Source: Melanopsichium pennsylvanicum (lineage: Eukaryota > Basidiomycota > Ustilaginomycetes > Ustilaginales). Taken from it: DNA of 64,000 bases. The notes under the pieces are model-generated. The model made no database searches and had not been told where the DNA came from. It saw only the letters and a list, made by a program, of their open reading frames with translations. The stretch spans positions 62,001 to 126,000 of the forward strand of contig OAPG01000003.1 of assembly GCA_900208305.1 (NCBI GenBank), in the 5' to 3' direction. A program made the position numbers and the translations under genes. Below, in pieces: positions 21,076-29,461 of this stretch; within the stretch, counting starts at the first letter, position 1; every line of letters starts with the position of its first letter.

Positions 21076-21620
21076 ACTCTATCTTATATCTCAGTCACAC
21101 ATAGTTATCAGTACGTCGTACTTACCATACTCTTCACACGTCGCACATCGCAATACCATTTATTGCGATCCATATAGTCTGTGTCCCCGTCGGTGAACGG
21201 AGAACAACGTATAGACGTCGTCGACACCACAATCGACGCTGTAGCACCTCCACTACAGGCGGAACCTCAACCGCGGGCCTGGCACCACAACCAGTCCCTC
21301 ATAACTCCACCGGCAACAACGGCTGAGGTCTAACCCAGCCATCAGCAGTATCCCGTCGACGTCGTGACACTCGCGTCGACCGAATACCCCGTCCGAGCTT
21401 GCCGCGTTACCTCTGTACGGAGTGTCACCAGCGGTCAGCCAATATCCGTCGAGAGATCGCCACTCGCGGGATTCTCTTCGATATCCGTTGAGGCCAAGCT
21501 TAACCGCCGGAATTCACTGAAATCCGGCGAGTTGCGCTTTCTCACGGGAATTCGGATCTCTGGCACGCGAACCGCTGACATTAGAGTGGATCGTACAAGC
21601 GACGCCCCAAGTTCACGAAG

Positions 21621-22991
21621 ATGGCCGACTCTGCACTACATGACAGACTCGACCGCCTCATCGCCCTCCTTGAGCAGCAGCAGGTAGACAATGCCGCCCT
21701 CAAGGCTCGGCTCGACCAACAGGAGACTCCCTCCCCTGGTCGACGAGCTAGGGAGCATGATCTAAGCTCCCCAACCCGTCGAGCCTCGCAGCAGGCGGAT
21801 GAGTCCTACCTCAGTGGTCTCGAGACACCCACGCCTGCGACTAGACCACACCCTCGGTCCGTCACCTTCGACATTCTCGACCGACGAGCGTACACCGATC
21901 AAGAGAAGTACGCTACGCCTACTGGACCTCGGTATGTCAAACCGGTGACCCCGGAGGCATGGACCGGCACTGGCAGTGAACAGGACACTCAGCCCCACGC
22001 TGCCCTCAAGACTCCATTCCCCAAGCTCGACACTCGCGACATCGATATCTTCATTCTCGAGGCCGACGCTTGGTTCAAGGCTAATGGTGTGTACGACCAT
22101 ACTTCGATGATCTTACACACGGCAGCCCAGCTCGAGGGCACCGCTCGAGAGTGGTGGAAGGGTAAGCTCCGCGTCGATCGGCATCGTCAAGGGATGCTCT
22201 TCCATGATTGGAGCCACTTCACCACTCGACTCAGGGAGCTGTACAATCAGCGCAGCGACAGGGTCGATGCCTACAACAAACTCCTAGCGTTGAGGCTTAT
22301 TACCGACACACCAGGAGCAGCAACGCGACATGTCAAGCAATTCCGAGACCTGGCAGCTCAGTGCCACATGGAGGACCCTGAGTTCGTCATCGACCTCTTC
22401 CGAGGGAGCCTTACTCACTCACTTCAGGAGAAGTTTGAGCGTAACCCACCTGAAGACCAGTGGGCCTGGTACCGGGAGGTCGAGGACATTGATTGCCAGC
22501 GTATGCGGCATCAGCAGAATGCTGTCCGCTTCGCCTCAACCCCAGCAATCAGGACTGCTCATACCGAACCGGGCATTCCCCAGAGAACTGGCTCTCGACC
22601 GTTGCCCCCTCATCTGGCACAGAAGCTGCCGGTACGGGAAGCACCACCGAGACCTCGCGACGATCGAAGGGTCGTCCCCGGCCCGACGACATTTAACAGC
22701 GACGCTTGTAGGGTCTGCGGCAAGACCGGGCATTGGCAGCGGAACTGTCCAGACGCCAAGCCAACGGTTTACCCGGCTAGACCATCAGGACCACAGATGC
22801 GAGCGCACGTGGTGTTGGAGTCGGAGAAACCACAGGACGGCTCACCAGAGGAAGGAGACGGAGCTGAAGACCATCGCAAAGACGATGGCGGTCTTGAAGA
22901 CCACTTTGACCCCAACCTCTTCGCCGACGATCACGACGCAGGCAAGCCCTACCACGAGGACGAGGGAAACGACCTTGGAGCGATGCAATGA
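21621..22991 (+). CDS. gag: Gag (capsid/nucleocapsid) of the chromovirus
   Basis: 456 residues forming the virus-like particle that packages element RNA. A short coiled-coil-like start (LHDRLDRLIALLEQQQ) leads to a disordered stretch. The conserved Ty3/gypsy gag core follows near residues 135-290 (FPKLDTRDIDIFILEADAWF, AREWWKGKL, LRELYNQRSDRVDAYNKLLAL). A zinc knuckle CRVCGKTGHWQRNC (CX2CX4HX4C) lies near residue 365, and the tail is acidic. The ATG at 21621 follows the 5' LTR by 40 bp. The stop TGA (22989-22991) overlaps the first ATG of pol. The last nine codons hold a -1 frameshift site, so a minority of ribosomes probably continue into pol. Confidence 0.95.
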   Translation: MADSALHDRLDRLIALLEQQQVDNAALKARLDQQETPSPGRRAREHDLSSPTRRASQQADESYLSGLETPTPATRPHPRSVTFDILDRRAYTDQEKYATPTGPRYVKPVTPEAWTGTGSEQDTQPHAALKTPFPKLDTRDIDIFILEADAWFKANGVYDHTSMILHTAAQLEGTAREWWKGKLRVDRHRQGMLFHDWSHFTTRLRELYNQRSDRVDAYNKLLALRLITDTPGAATRHVKQFRDLAAQCHMEDPEFVIDLFRGSLTHSLQEKFERNPPEDQWAWYREVEDIDCQRMRHQQNAVRFASTPAIRTAHTEPGIPQRTGSRPLPPHLAQKLPVREAPPRPRDDRRVVPGPTTFNSDACRVCGKTGHWQRNCPDAKPTVYPARPSGPQMRAHVVLESEKPQDGSPEEGDGAEDHRKDDGGLEDHFDPNLFADDHDAGKPYHEDEGNDLGAMQ

Positions 22992-23026
22992 TGGCATGCA
23001 TCGCTCTAAGACCGCCTTCGCCATCA
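22964..23026 (+). promoter_or_regulatory. Predicted -1 ribosomal frameshift signal joining gag and pol
   Basis: The slippery heptamer G GGA AAC (22964-22970) is exactly in the gag phase needed for -1 slippage. Stem 1 pairs 22974-22987 with 22997-23010 (14 bp with one G-U; its upper 10 bp start 7 nt after the heptamer). The 9-nt loop holds both the gag stop and the pol ATG. Loop bases 22989-22995 pair with 23020-23026 (7 bp), giving an H-type pseudoknot. The pol frame is open from 22910, so a slip here yields one Gag-Pol protein of about 1710 residues. Confidence 0.8.
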
Positions 23027-26000
23027 CCTTGTATATGTCAAGATTGTTCATTATGTTTCTCTGCAGCTTCCGGTGCCTCAGTACTCGAGCTAGCAGGTAC
23101 GGTCAACCACCATCCTGCTAGCATTCTCGCCGACACCGGCGCTGCATTGTCTATAGTTTCAGCTCCGTTTGTTCGCAAGTACTCGATAACCACAAAACCC
23201 ATAAAAAACAGAACCGTACACGGAGTGACCGGACATTCCCTCACGATCACGAGCGCTGCTGACGTCGACGTAGTCATAGGAGGACAACACCTAGGGATGC
23301 TCAAGGTCGCCGTCGCTGACGCTAGCGACTACGATTTCATCCTGGGGTACGATGAACTACGACGCCTACAGCCAAGGGTCCATTGGGATACTGGACAGCT
23401 CGATTTCGGAAAAACCAACGAGATCCGGTCAGACGCGGTCGTTCAAGGGATTTCACCAAAATCCGCCGAGACCGGCCAATCTGCCGAATCTCGAGCAAGC
23501 TTAGTAGTACATGGCTACGAGTTCGTCGACGCCAACGAGCTCGTTCAGGCGGCACTACGGGATGGCCCCATAGGGGTCATGCTAATCAGCGCTCCTCCGA
23601 CGTCGCTCCCGTCGTTTGGCTTTGTCCCCACGGGAGGCGACAAAGGCATAGAGATGGAAACGACACTAGAAGAGCCTCCCACTGCCGTCAAAATCCCAGC
23701 CCCGTACTACCCCCTCAAGGATGTATTCGACGAGGTCGAAGCGGACAAGCTCCCCCCTCATACGAAGCACGACTTGCACATCGAGCTACTACCCAGTTCG
23801 ACGCCACCTCAAGGTCCGCTATATCTCAAGGGACCTAAGGAGATGGCCGAGCTGAGGAAGTACCTCGAAGAGAATCTCGAGAAGGGATTCATTCGGCCCT
23901 CAAAGAGCCCGGCGCGATCCCCCATCCTCTTCGTGCCTAAGAAGGACGGCGGCCTGCGACTCTGCGTAGACTACCGCGGTCTCAACGAGGTCACGGTTAA
24001 GAACCGAGCGCCACTGCCCTTAATCGAGGAGCAGCTGTTCCTCCTACGAAAAGCGAAGATCTATACCAAGCTGGACCTAAAGGCAGCTTACAACTTGGTT
24101 AGGATCGCCGACGGGGACAAATGGAAAACCGCGTTTGGAACTCAACTCGGACTGTATGAGTATCTGGTCATGCCATTCGGATTGGCAAATGCGCCCGCGC
24201 ACTTCCAATCGCTCATCAACACCATCTACCGCGACATCATTGGCGTATACGTGGTAGTATACCTGGACGACTTCCTGATCTTCAGCGACAATGAGAAGGA
24301 ACACATCGAGCACGTCAGGACGGTGCTCAGTAGGCTCAAGGTATGGCGGTTATTCGCCAAACTCTCGAAGTGCGTGTTCCATACCGATACTGTTGAGTTC
24401 CTCGGCTACATTATCAAGCCGTCAGGTATCGAGATGGACCCCAACAAGATCAGGACTATCAAGGAATGGCCGATGCCGGAGTCTATACACAACATCCAAC
24501 GCTTCCTCGGGTTCGCCAACTTCTATCGCAGATTCATCTCTCACTTTGCACGTATAGCGAGACCGCTCACTTCCCTCGTTAAGCCCACAGAGCGATTCAA
24601 AAAGTTCAACCTCCCTGACGACGCTCGCGCTGCTTTCCACAAGCTGGTGGAAATGTTCACCACCGCTGGGGTTCTCAAACACTTCGATTACCATCGTCCT
24701 ACCCGGTTGGAAACGGACGCAAGCAACTTTGCTCTTGCTGGAGTACTTAAACAAGAGCACGACGGACGATGGCACCCAATAGCATTCTACCCGCGCAAGA
24801 TGGCATCGGCGGAGAAGAACTACGAGATCCATGACAAGGAACTCCTCGCTGTTGTCGTCTGTCTCAACCACTGGCGGCACATGCTTGCAGGACTACCCAG
24901 TCAGCTCATTATTCTCACTGATCACGAGGCGCTCAAATACTTCAAGTCTCAGCGGAAGATCACAGGTCGGCAGGCTCGATGGTCAGTGTTACTCGCTGAC
25001 TTCGACTTCGTACTCCAATACAGACCGGGAGATAAAGCGGGAGAGCCAGATGCGTTGACACGACGAAGTGATATGCAGCCGACCGCAGAAGAAGACCTAC
25101 ACAACGTCCGACAGCTGTTACCGGCACGAGTATTTGCCGAGGATTTCGAAAACCGCCGAGTGGACTCAACTCGGCGGATTTCACCAAAATTCGCCAAGAA
25201 AGAGCTACTCGCCGAATCTCAAATAAACATGCTAAAGCCAACGATGTCCGATATCGCGGAGGGAGGGCTGGTCCAACTCGTAAAGACTTTCCAGCCGCTC
25301 GATGCCGAGCTTGCAGAGCTTCATCAGAAGCAACCTTTCGAAGTTAGACATGGCCTGTGGTATCACGACGGTCGGCTAGTGGTGCCGCGAGTCACATTAC
25401 CAGGTAAGAAAGGTCAACGCAACACTCGGAGTGCCGCCGAAGCAAAGGATCGCTCGCTCTCGGTGGAGCACCTGAGATACATGGTAATGTCCCAATGCCA
25501 CGACGGCGCTACCGCTGGCCATGCAGGTCGAGACGCCACCCTCGAGCTCACAAGGCGGCATTATTGGTGGCCAAATATGGCGGCATGGGTTGCTGACTAT
25601 GTAGCAAGCTGCCCAGTGTGCGCTCGATATAAAGCACCGCGACACCAACCATATGGCCTTTTGCAGCCGCTGTCGACGCCGTCAAGACCCTGGAATTCCA
25701 TCTCGATGGATTTCATTGAAGGGTTACCTAAATCGGAGGGGTATGACTCAATCTTCGTAGTGGTCGACCGGTTGACCAAATATGCCATCTTAACCCCGAC
25801 GTACAAGACAATAACGTCGGAGCAGACGGCAAAGATGCTCAAAGACCAAGTTATGTCCCGTTTCGGGGTACCGGAGCACATCGTCTCAGACCGCGGCCGA
25901 CAATTCGTCTCGGCGGCATGGAAAGAGTTCACCGACAAGCTGGTCATCCACCACTCGCTCAGCACAGCCTACCACCCACAGACAGACGGGCAAACGGAGC

Positions 26001-26752
26001 GAGTCAATCAAGTTGTCGAGCAGTACCTCCGTATGTACTGCAACTACGAGCAGGACAACTGGGTAACCTGGCTGCCGATGGCCGAGTTCGTTTACAACAA
26101 CACGGTCCACAGCAGCATAGGAGTCTCGCCTTTCTTTGCTTGCTACGGGTGGAATCCAAAGTCACACCCCGATCTCCCAGAACAAGTCGGTGTGCTCGAC
26201 CCCAAGAGAAAAGAGTTTGCCACCCGAAGAAAAGAATTTACGGAGTATCTACAGGAGCAAATCAGGTACGCTCAAAGCCGAACCGTTGCACAATATAACC
26301 GCAAACGGAAGGACATCGAGTTCAAAGTTGGAGACATGGTCTACGTCAACCGAAAGAACTGGAAGACAGCTCGACCCAGTCCCAAACTCGACACAAGGTT
26401 AGCAGGCCCGTTCCCCATCCTCGAACGAATTGGCAGAAGAGCATACCGGCTCCAACTCCCAGCAAGTTTGCGCGTACACGACGTTTTCCATGTCTCGATG
26501 CTCGAGCCTCAAAGGGCGAGCTCACTCCCACAGCGCTCCACACTCGAAGTCACGCCGCCCCTACCGGACGACACTCTAGAATTCGAGGTAGAGGCTATTG
26601 TGGGAAAGCGAAAACAGGGTAGGCAAGTGCAGTACAAAGTCCAATGGAGGGGCTACCCCGAGGAGGCAGCCTCGTGGGAACCGACAGACTGTCTCAACTG
26701 CCCAGACCTCATCCGGGAGTATGAGGAATCGGCCGGGGGACGGAGACACTAA
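22988..26752 (+). CDS. pol: Pol polyprotein: protease, reverse transcriptase, RNase H, integrase, chromodomain
   Basis: Copies and integrates the element. Order with rough residues from the 22988 ATG: aspartic protease (ILADTGAALSIV, about 47); RT with LPLIEEQLFLLRKAKIYTKL and the catalytic YLDDFLIF (about 423); RNase H (ETDASNFALAG, about 575); integrase zinc domain (H-X-H then CPVC, about 838-875); catalytic D, D, E at MDFIEGL, VSDRGRQF and TDGQTERVN (about 907, 967, 1003); a GPF-type module (LAGPFPILERIG); and a C-terminal chromodomain (EVEAIVGKRKQG, VQWRGYPEE, SWEP). A chromodomain of this kind in other chromoviruses steers integration towards modified histones. The upstream frame closes only at 22907-22909, so translation most likely comes by frameshift from gag; the ATG overlapping the gag stop is the alternative. 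Confidence 0.96.
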   Translation: MMACIALRPPSPSPCICQDCSLCFSAASGASVLELAGTVNHHPASILADTGAALSIVSAPFVRKYSITTKPIKNRTVHGVTGHSLTITSAADVDVVIGGQHLGMLKVAVADASDYDFILGYDELRRLQPRVHWDTGQLDFGKTNEIRSDAVVQGISPKSAETGQSAESRASLVVHGYEFVDANELVQAALRDGPIGVMLISAPPTSLPSFGFVPTGGDKGIEMETTLEEPPTAVKIPAPYYPLKDVFDEVEADKLPPHTKHDLHIELLPSSTPPQGPLYLKGPKEMAELRKYLEENLEKGFIRPSKSPARSPILFVPKKDGGLRLCVDYRGLNEVTVKNRAPLPLIEEQLFLLRKAKIYTKLDLKAAYNLVRIADGDKWKTAFGTQLGLYEYLVMPFGLANAPAHFQSLINTIYRDIIGVYVVVYLDDFLIFSDNEKEHIEHVRTVLSRLKVWRLFAKLSKCVFHTDTVEFLGYIIKPSGIEMDPNKIRTIKEWPMPESIHNIQRFLGFANFYRRFISHFARIARPLTSLVKPTERFKKFNLPDDARAAFHKLVEMFTTAGVLKHFDYHRPTRLETDASNFALAGVLKQEHDGRWHPIAFYPRKMASAEKNYEIHDKELLAVVVCLNHWRHMLAGLPSQLIILTDHEALKYFKSQRKITGRQARWSVLLADFDFVLQYRPGDKAGEPDALTRRSDMQPTAEEDLHNVRQLLPARVFAEDFENRRVDSTRRISPKFAKKELLAESQINMLKPTMSDIAEGGLVQLVKTFQPLDAELAELHQKQPFEVRHGLWYHDGRLVVPRVTLPGKKGQRNTRSAAEAKDRSLSVEHLRYMVMSQCHDGATAGHAGRDATLELTRRHYWWPNMAAWVADYVASCPVCARYKAPRHQPYGLLQPLSTPSRPWNSISMDFIEGLPKSEGYDSIFVVVDRLTKYAILTPTYKTITSEQTAKMLKDQVMSRFGVPEHIVSDRGRQFVSAAWKEFTDKLVIHHSLSTAYHPQTDGQTERVNQVVEQYLRMYCNYEQDNWVTWLPMAEFVYNNTVHSSIGVSPFFACYGWNPKSHPDLPEQVGVLDPKRKEFATRRKEFTEYLQEQIRYAQSRTVAQYNRKRKDIEFKVGDMVYVNRKNWKTARPSPKLDTRLAGPFPILERIGRRAYRLQLPASLRVHDVFHVSMLEPQRASSLPQRSTLEVTPPLPDDTLEFEVEAIVGKRKQGRQVQYKVQWRGYPEEAASWEPTDCLNCPDLIREYEESAGGRRH

Positions 26753-27190
26753 GCTGAAGAGGATCTTGCGAGCCGCGATGCATGCCATCACAGGAGAGTA
26801 AGATGGTGAGAAGCTCGACAAGGACGAAGCTCGACAAGGACGATGTCGAGCGGCGAAGGTAGAAGGTTGCAGGAATCGAGATCCGGACAATGACCCCGAC
26901 TCAGGGAATTTCCACGAAATCCGCCGAGTACTGCAGAATTCAACGGATCTCAGAGAAAAAATTAAAAAAAAATTGCGGGGTAACGAGAACCTAAAAGTCA
27001 CGAAATTCGCCGAGGAATGCATGATCCAAAGGATCTCAGGCCTTAATGGGCGACGCGAGTCGACGAGTATATTTCTCAGAGTCGTCGCACCTGTGGCACA
27101 CCGGAAGTCACACAATCAAGCTCACACTGGGATTGGATGGGTAACGAGGCACTGTCATTGCAACAAGTCAACACAGCCAGCGGGCACAGA
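26753..27190 (+). other. Region between pol and the antisense gene
   Basis: About 440 bp with no ORF of note. It holds two copies of the element's GAAATCCGCCGAG / GGATCTCAG motif pair (about 26904-26953 and 26998-27040), an A-rich patch at 26956-26973, and presumably the 3' end of the antisense gene. Confidence 0.6.
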
Positions 27191-28348
27191 CTATTCCGCA
27201 GACTCGGGGGCTGACGAAGGCCCAGGCACCAAAGAAGGCTCAAGATCCTCGAAAGGCGAGCGCATAGACCGCACTTGCCGCTGACGATCGAGGTACTCCT
27301 CAATCATCGTCAGCACCGGGACTCGCCGACTGCGAGGCAAAGCGGACCAAATAATACGCATTGCGTACGCCCAGTTCGGGTCCTCCACACCGTTTGAGTC
27401 ACGGTCGATCCTACGTACCTCTCCCAATCCTCGACCTCCCGCTCCCGTGACGTGAGCTTGCTCGACGCCACGCTCGCCTCGATGCAGGTGGCGAGGAGGA
27501 GCGTCGCCAGCGTATACCGTCGTCGGCAACGCCCTCGCAGTTCGCATGCACTTCTTGTGGCCGCCAAGATGGCAGTGCACACAAGCGCGCGGAGTCCTGC
27601 CCTTGCCACTGGCAGAAAGTACGTCAGCGAAAGCCGACGCAAAACAACTGGGACAAAAAAGGGGAGAACCACGGTAAGCAATGCGTATCGAACGGACACG
27701 AGTATCGAACGGAGAAGGGAGCAGTAGTACTTACAGTATACCAAGCTTCGCGCATCGGGCGCATTGCCAGCTCGGCCAAGGCATGCAGCCCTCGGTCAGT
27801 CGAAGGAGGACCAGACGATGCAGCCGACCGGCCGTCACGGAACCCTCCGATACCTCCCAAGTAGGGGGCCAGGCCTCGCACGCCACGAATACCAGCAACA
27901 CCGGAGCGATAAAGGACTCCGCCCACAGCGCGATCTTGAAGTGGTTTGGCACACGAGGCCCAACGAGCAGAGCGACAGGGTCCTCCCCGGCCTCGCTCAC
28001 CCTCCCTACAACCGACTCCTCCACCTCCATTGCCTCCAGCTGCTCTTCCTCCTCCCCTGCGGCATCGCTCCCCAGGAACAACGGCTCCAGTGGTCGCGGC
28101 GTTGACCGCAACGCGACGAGCTGCTCGGCAGCCACGATTTCGATGGGCTGCTCGCCAGCAGCAGGGGACGACGAAGCTGTGGCCTCGAGGCCGACAGCCG
28201 AAGGTGTTGTCACTGCCCAAGTGGCAGGATTTCGGTTGCGAAGCCTGGCGCTACGGCGCACAGGCTCTTCTGCCCTGAGGGCAGGCAGTCGTGTCGACGC
28301 TGGTCGCGATGACGCAGCGGAAGGGGCATTATTCGAGTGGTTTGACAT
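27191..28348 (-). CDS. Antisense spliced gene carried inside the chromovirus
   Basis: Runs against gag-pol. Exon 1 is 28348-27735; intron 27734-27609 (126 bp; GTAAGT donor, GCTGAC branch-like site 18 nt before the CAG acceptor); exon 2 is 27608-27191. The product has 343 residues. Splicing joins WQCARCAKLGI to LGKGRTPRACVHCHLGGHKK, building one Cys cluster (CX2C-X14-CX2C-X7-C) from two exons, which supports the model. The N-terminal part has a basic RRSARLRNRN patch (possible nuclear signal) and an acidic stretch; the rest is not recognised. A TATA-like TTAAATA lies 61 bp upstream on this strand (28415-28409), and the ATG context is CAAGATG. An alternative acceptor at about 27645 would enter another frame without the Cys cluster. 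Function unknown. Confidence 0.65.
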
Positions 28349-28437
28349 CTTGACGGTTTAGAAGGTGCTGTTGGTGGAAGAACAAGTCGGGGGAACGCCC
28401 GCCGACCCTATTTAAGCCTCAACGGAGCTCGGCTCTC

Positions 28438-28450
28438 GAAGGGGGGGTAG
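28438..28450 (+). other. Polypurine tract
   Basis: GAAGGGGGGGTAG immediately before the 3' LTR, the expected primer for plus-strand DNA synthesis. Confidence 0.85.
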
Positions 28451-29461
28451 TGTCACGGGAGTGGGTCCCAAGGAAGGGGTCTGCGCAGACCAGAGATGTT
28501 GAATCGGCTGAGATCCGGTGGGAGAGCATGTCTCGACGGATCTCAGGGAGATCTGGTGGATATTGGTGGGCTCATGGGATTTAAGGTTAGCGCAGGACCG
28601 AGAAGTTGAATCGGACGAAATCCGGTGAGAGAGCAGGTCTCAACGGATCTCATGGAAATTTGGCGAGTGGCAGTGACTCGCCAGATATCGAAGGTATCGA
28701 TGGCAAGGGGAGCATCTGCGATGGCGGCGACCAACGCCACGCCGGAACGACACGTGGGCCAATCGACGCCCAGGGGGCAACGGGGAGGGAGCACGCGGGC
28801 GTGCTCGGAAGCACCCTGCCAAAGGACTAGGGGGCAGTCTTATCGTGCGGGGGTCCAAGCTTGACGCACGCAGGTCGTACAGTACCGATGGACCTTGCAC
28901 ACGATACATATATATAAATACTCTGTTCCCCGCTATCGGATGAGCGGAAGCTCATCCACTCTATCTTATATCTCAGTCACACATAGTTATCAGTACGTCG
29001 TACTTACCATACTCTTCACACGTCGCACATCGCAATACCATTTATTGCGATCCATATAGTCTGTGTCCCCGTCGGTGAACGGAGAACAACGTATAGACGT
29101 CGTCGACACCACAATCGACGCTGTAGCACCTCCACTACAGGCGGAACCTCAACCGCGGGCCTGGCACCACAACCAGTCCCTCATAACTCCACCGGCAACA
29201 ACGGCTGAGGTCTAACCCAGCCATCAGCAGTATCCCGTCGACGTCGTGACACTCGCGTCGACCGAATACCCCGTCCGAGCTTGCCGCGTTACCTCTGTAC
29301 GGAGTGTCACCAGCGGTCAGCCAATATCCGTCGAGAGATCGCCACTCGCGGGATTCTCTTCGATATCCGTTGAGGCCAAGCTTAACCGCTGGAATTCACT
29401 GAAATCCGGCGAGTCGCGCTTTCTCACGGGAATTTGGATCTCTGGCACGCGACCGCTGACA
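28451..29461 (+). repeat. 3' LTR of the chromovirus
   Basis: 1011 bp. Same U3 repeats, TATA box and hairpin as the 5' LTR. The four differences from the 5' copy all fall in its last 75 bp. Confidence 0.95.

Larger units (their letters stand above)
20569..21580 (+). repeat. 5' LTR of the chromovirus
   Basis: 1012 bp, TGTCACGGGA to GCTGACA. Matches 28451-29461 at every position I compared except 21508 (C/T), 21533 (T/C), 21553 (C/T) and a one-base gap at about 21570. U3 carries two diverged direct repeats, then a TATA box and a hairpin. Confidence 0.95.
20569..29461 (+). mobile_element. Nearly complete Ty3/gypsy chromovirus (LTR retrotransposon)
   Basis: 8.9 kb, bounded by 1.01-kb direct LTRs that begin TG and end CA, with a polypurine tract just before the 3' LTR. 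The order is LTR, gag, protease-RT-RNase H-integrase-chromodomain, an antisense spliced gene, LTR. Both main ORFs are intact and the LTRs differ at only four sites, so insertion was recent. CpG is abundant inside and almost absent in the flanks, so the element has escaped the decay seen around it. No target-site duplication is visible: the left flank ends CCCTCCT and the right flank starts GTTTACT. No tRNA-like primer site follows the 5' LTR directly; the first TGG is six bases downstream (21587). Confidence 0.95.

Noticed and set aside
21581..21605. tRNA primer-binding site directly after the 5' LTR
   Set aside because: The TGG six bases downstream is not followed by sequence complementary to a tRNA acceptor and T-arm that I can recognise; priming mode left open.
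22330..23121. 263-codon frame overlapping gag and pol
   Set aside because: Shadow frame over conserved gag and protease codons; low-quality Arg/Ser-rich product.
27681..28361. 226-codon plus-strand frame after pol, a possible env-like third gene
   Set aside because: It is the shadow of the antisense exon, without membrane or glycoprotein features; the antisense reading has splice signals and a Cys cluster.
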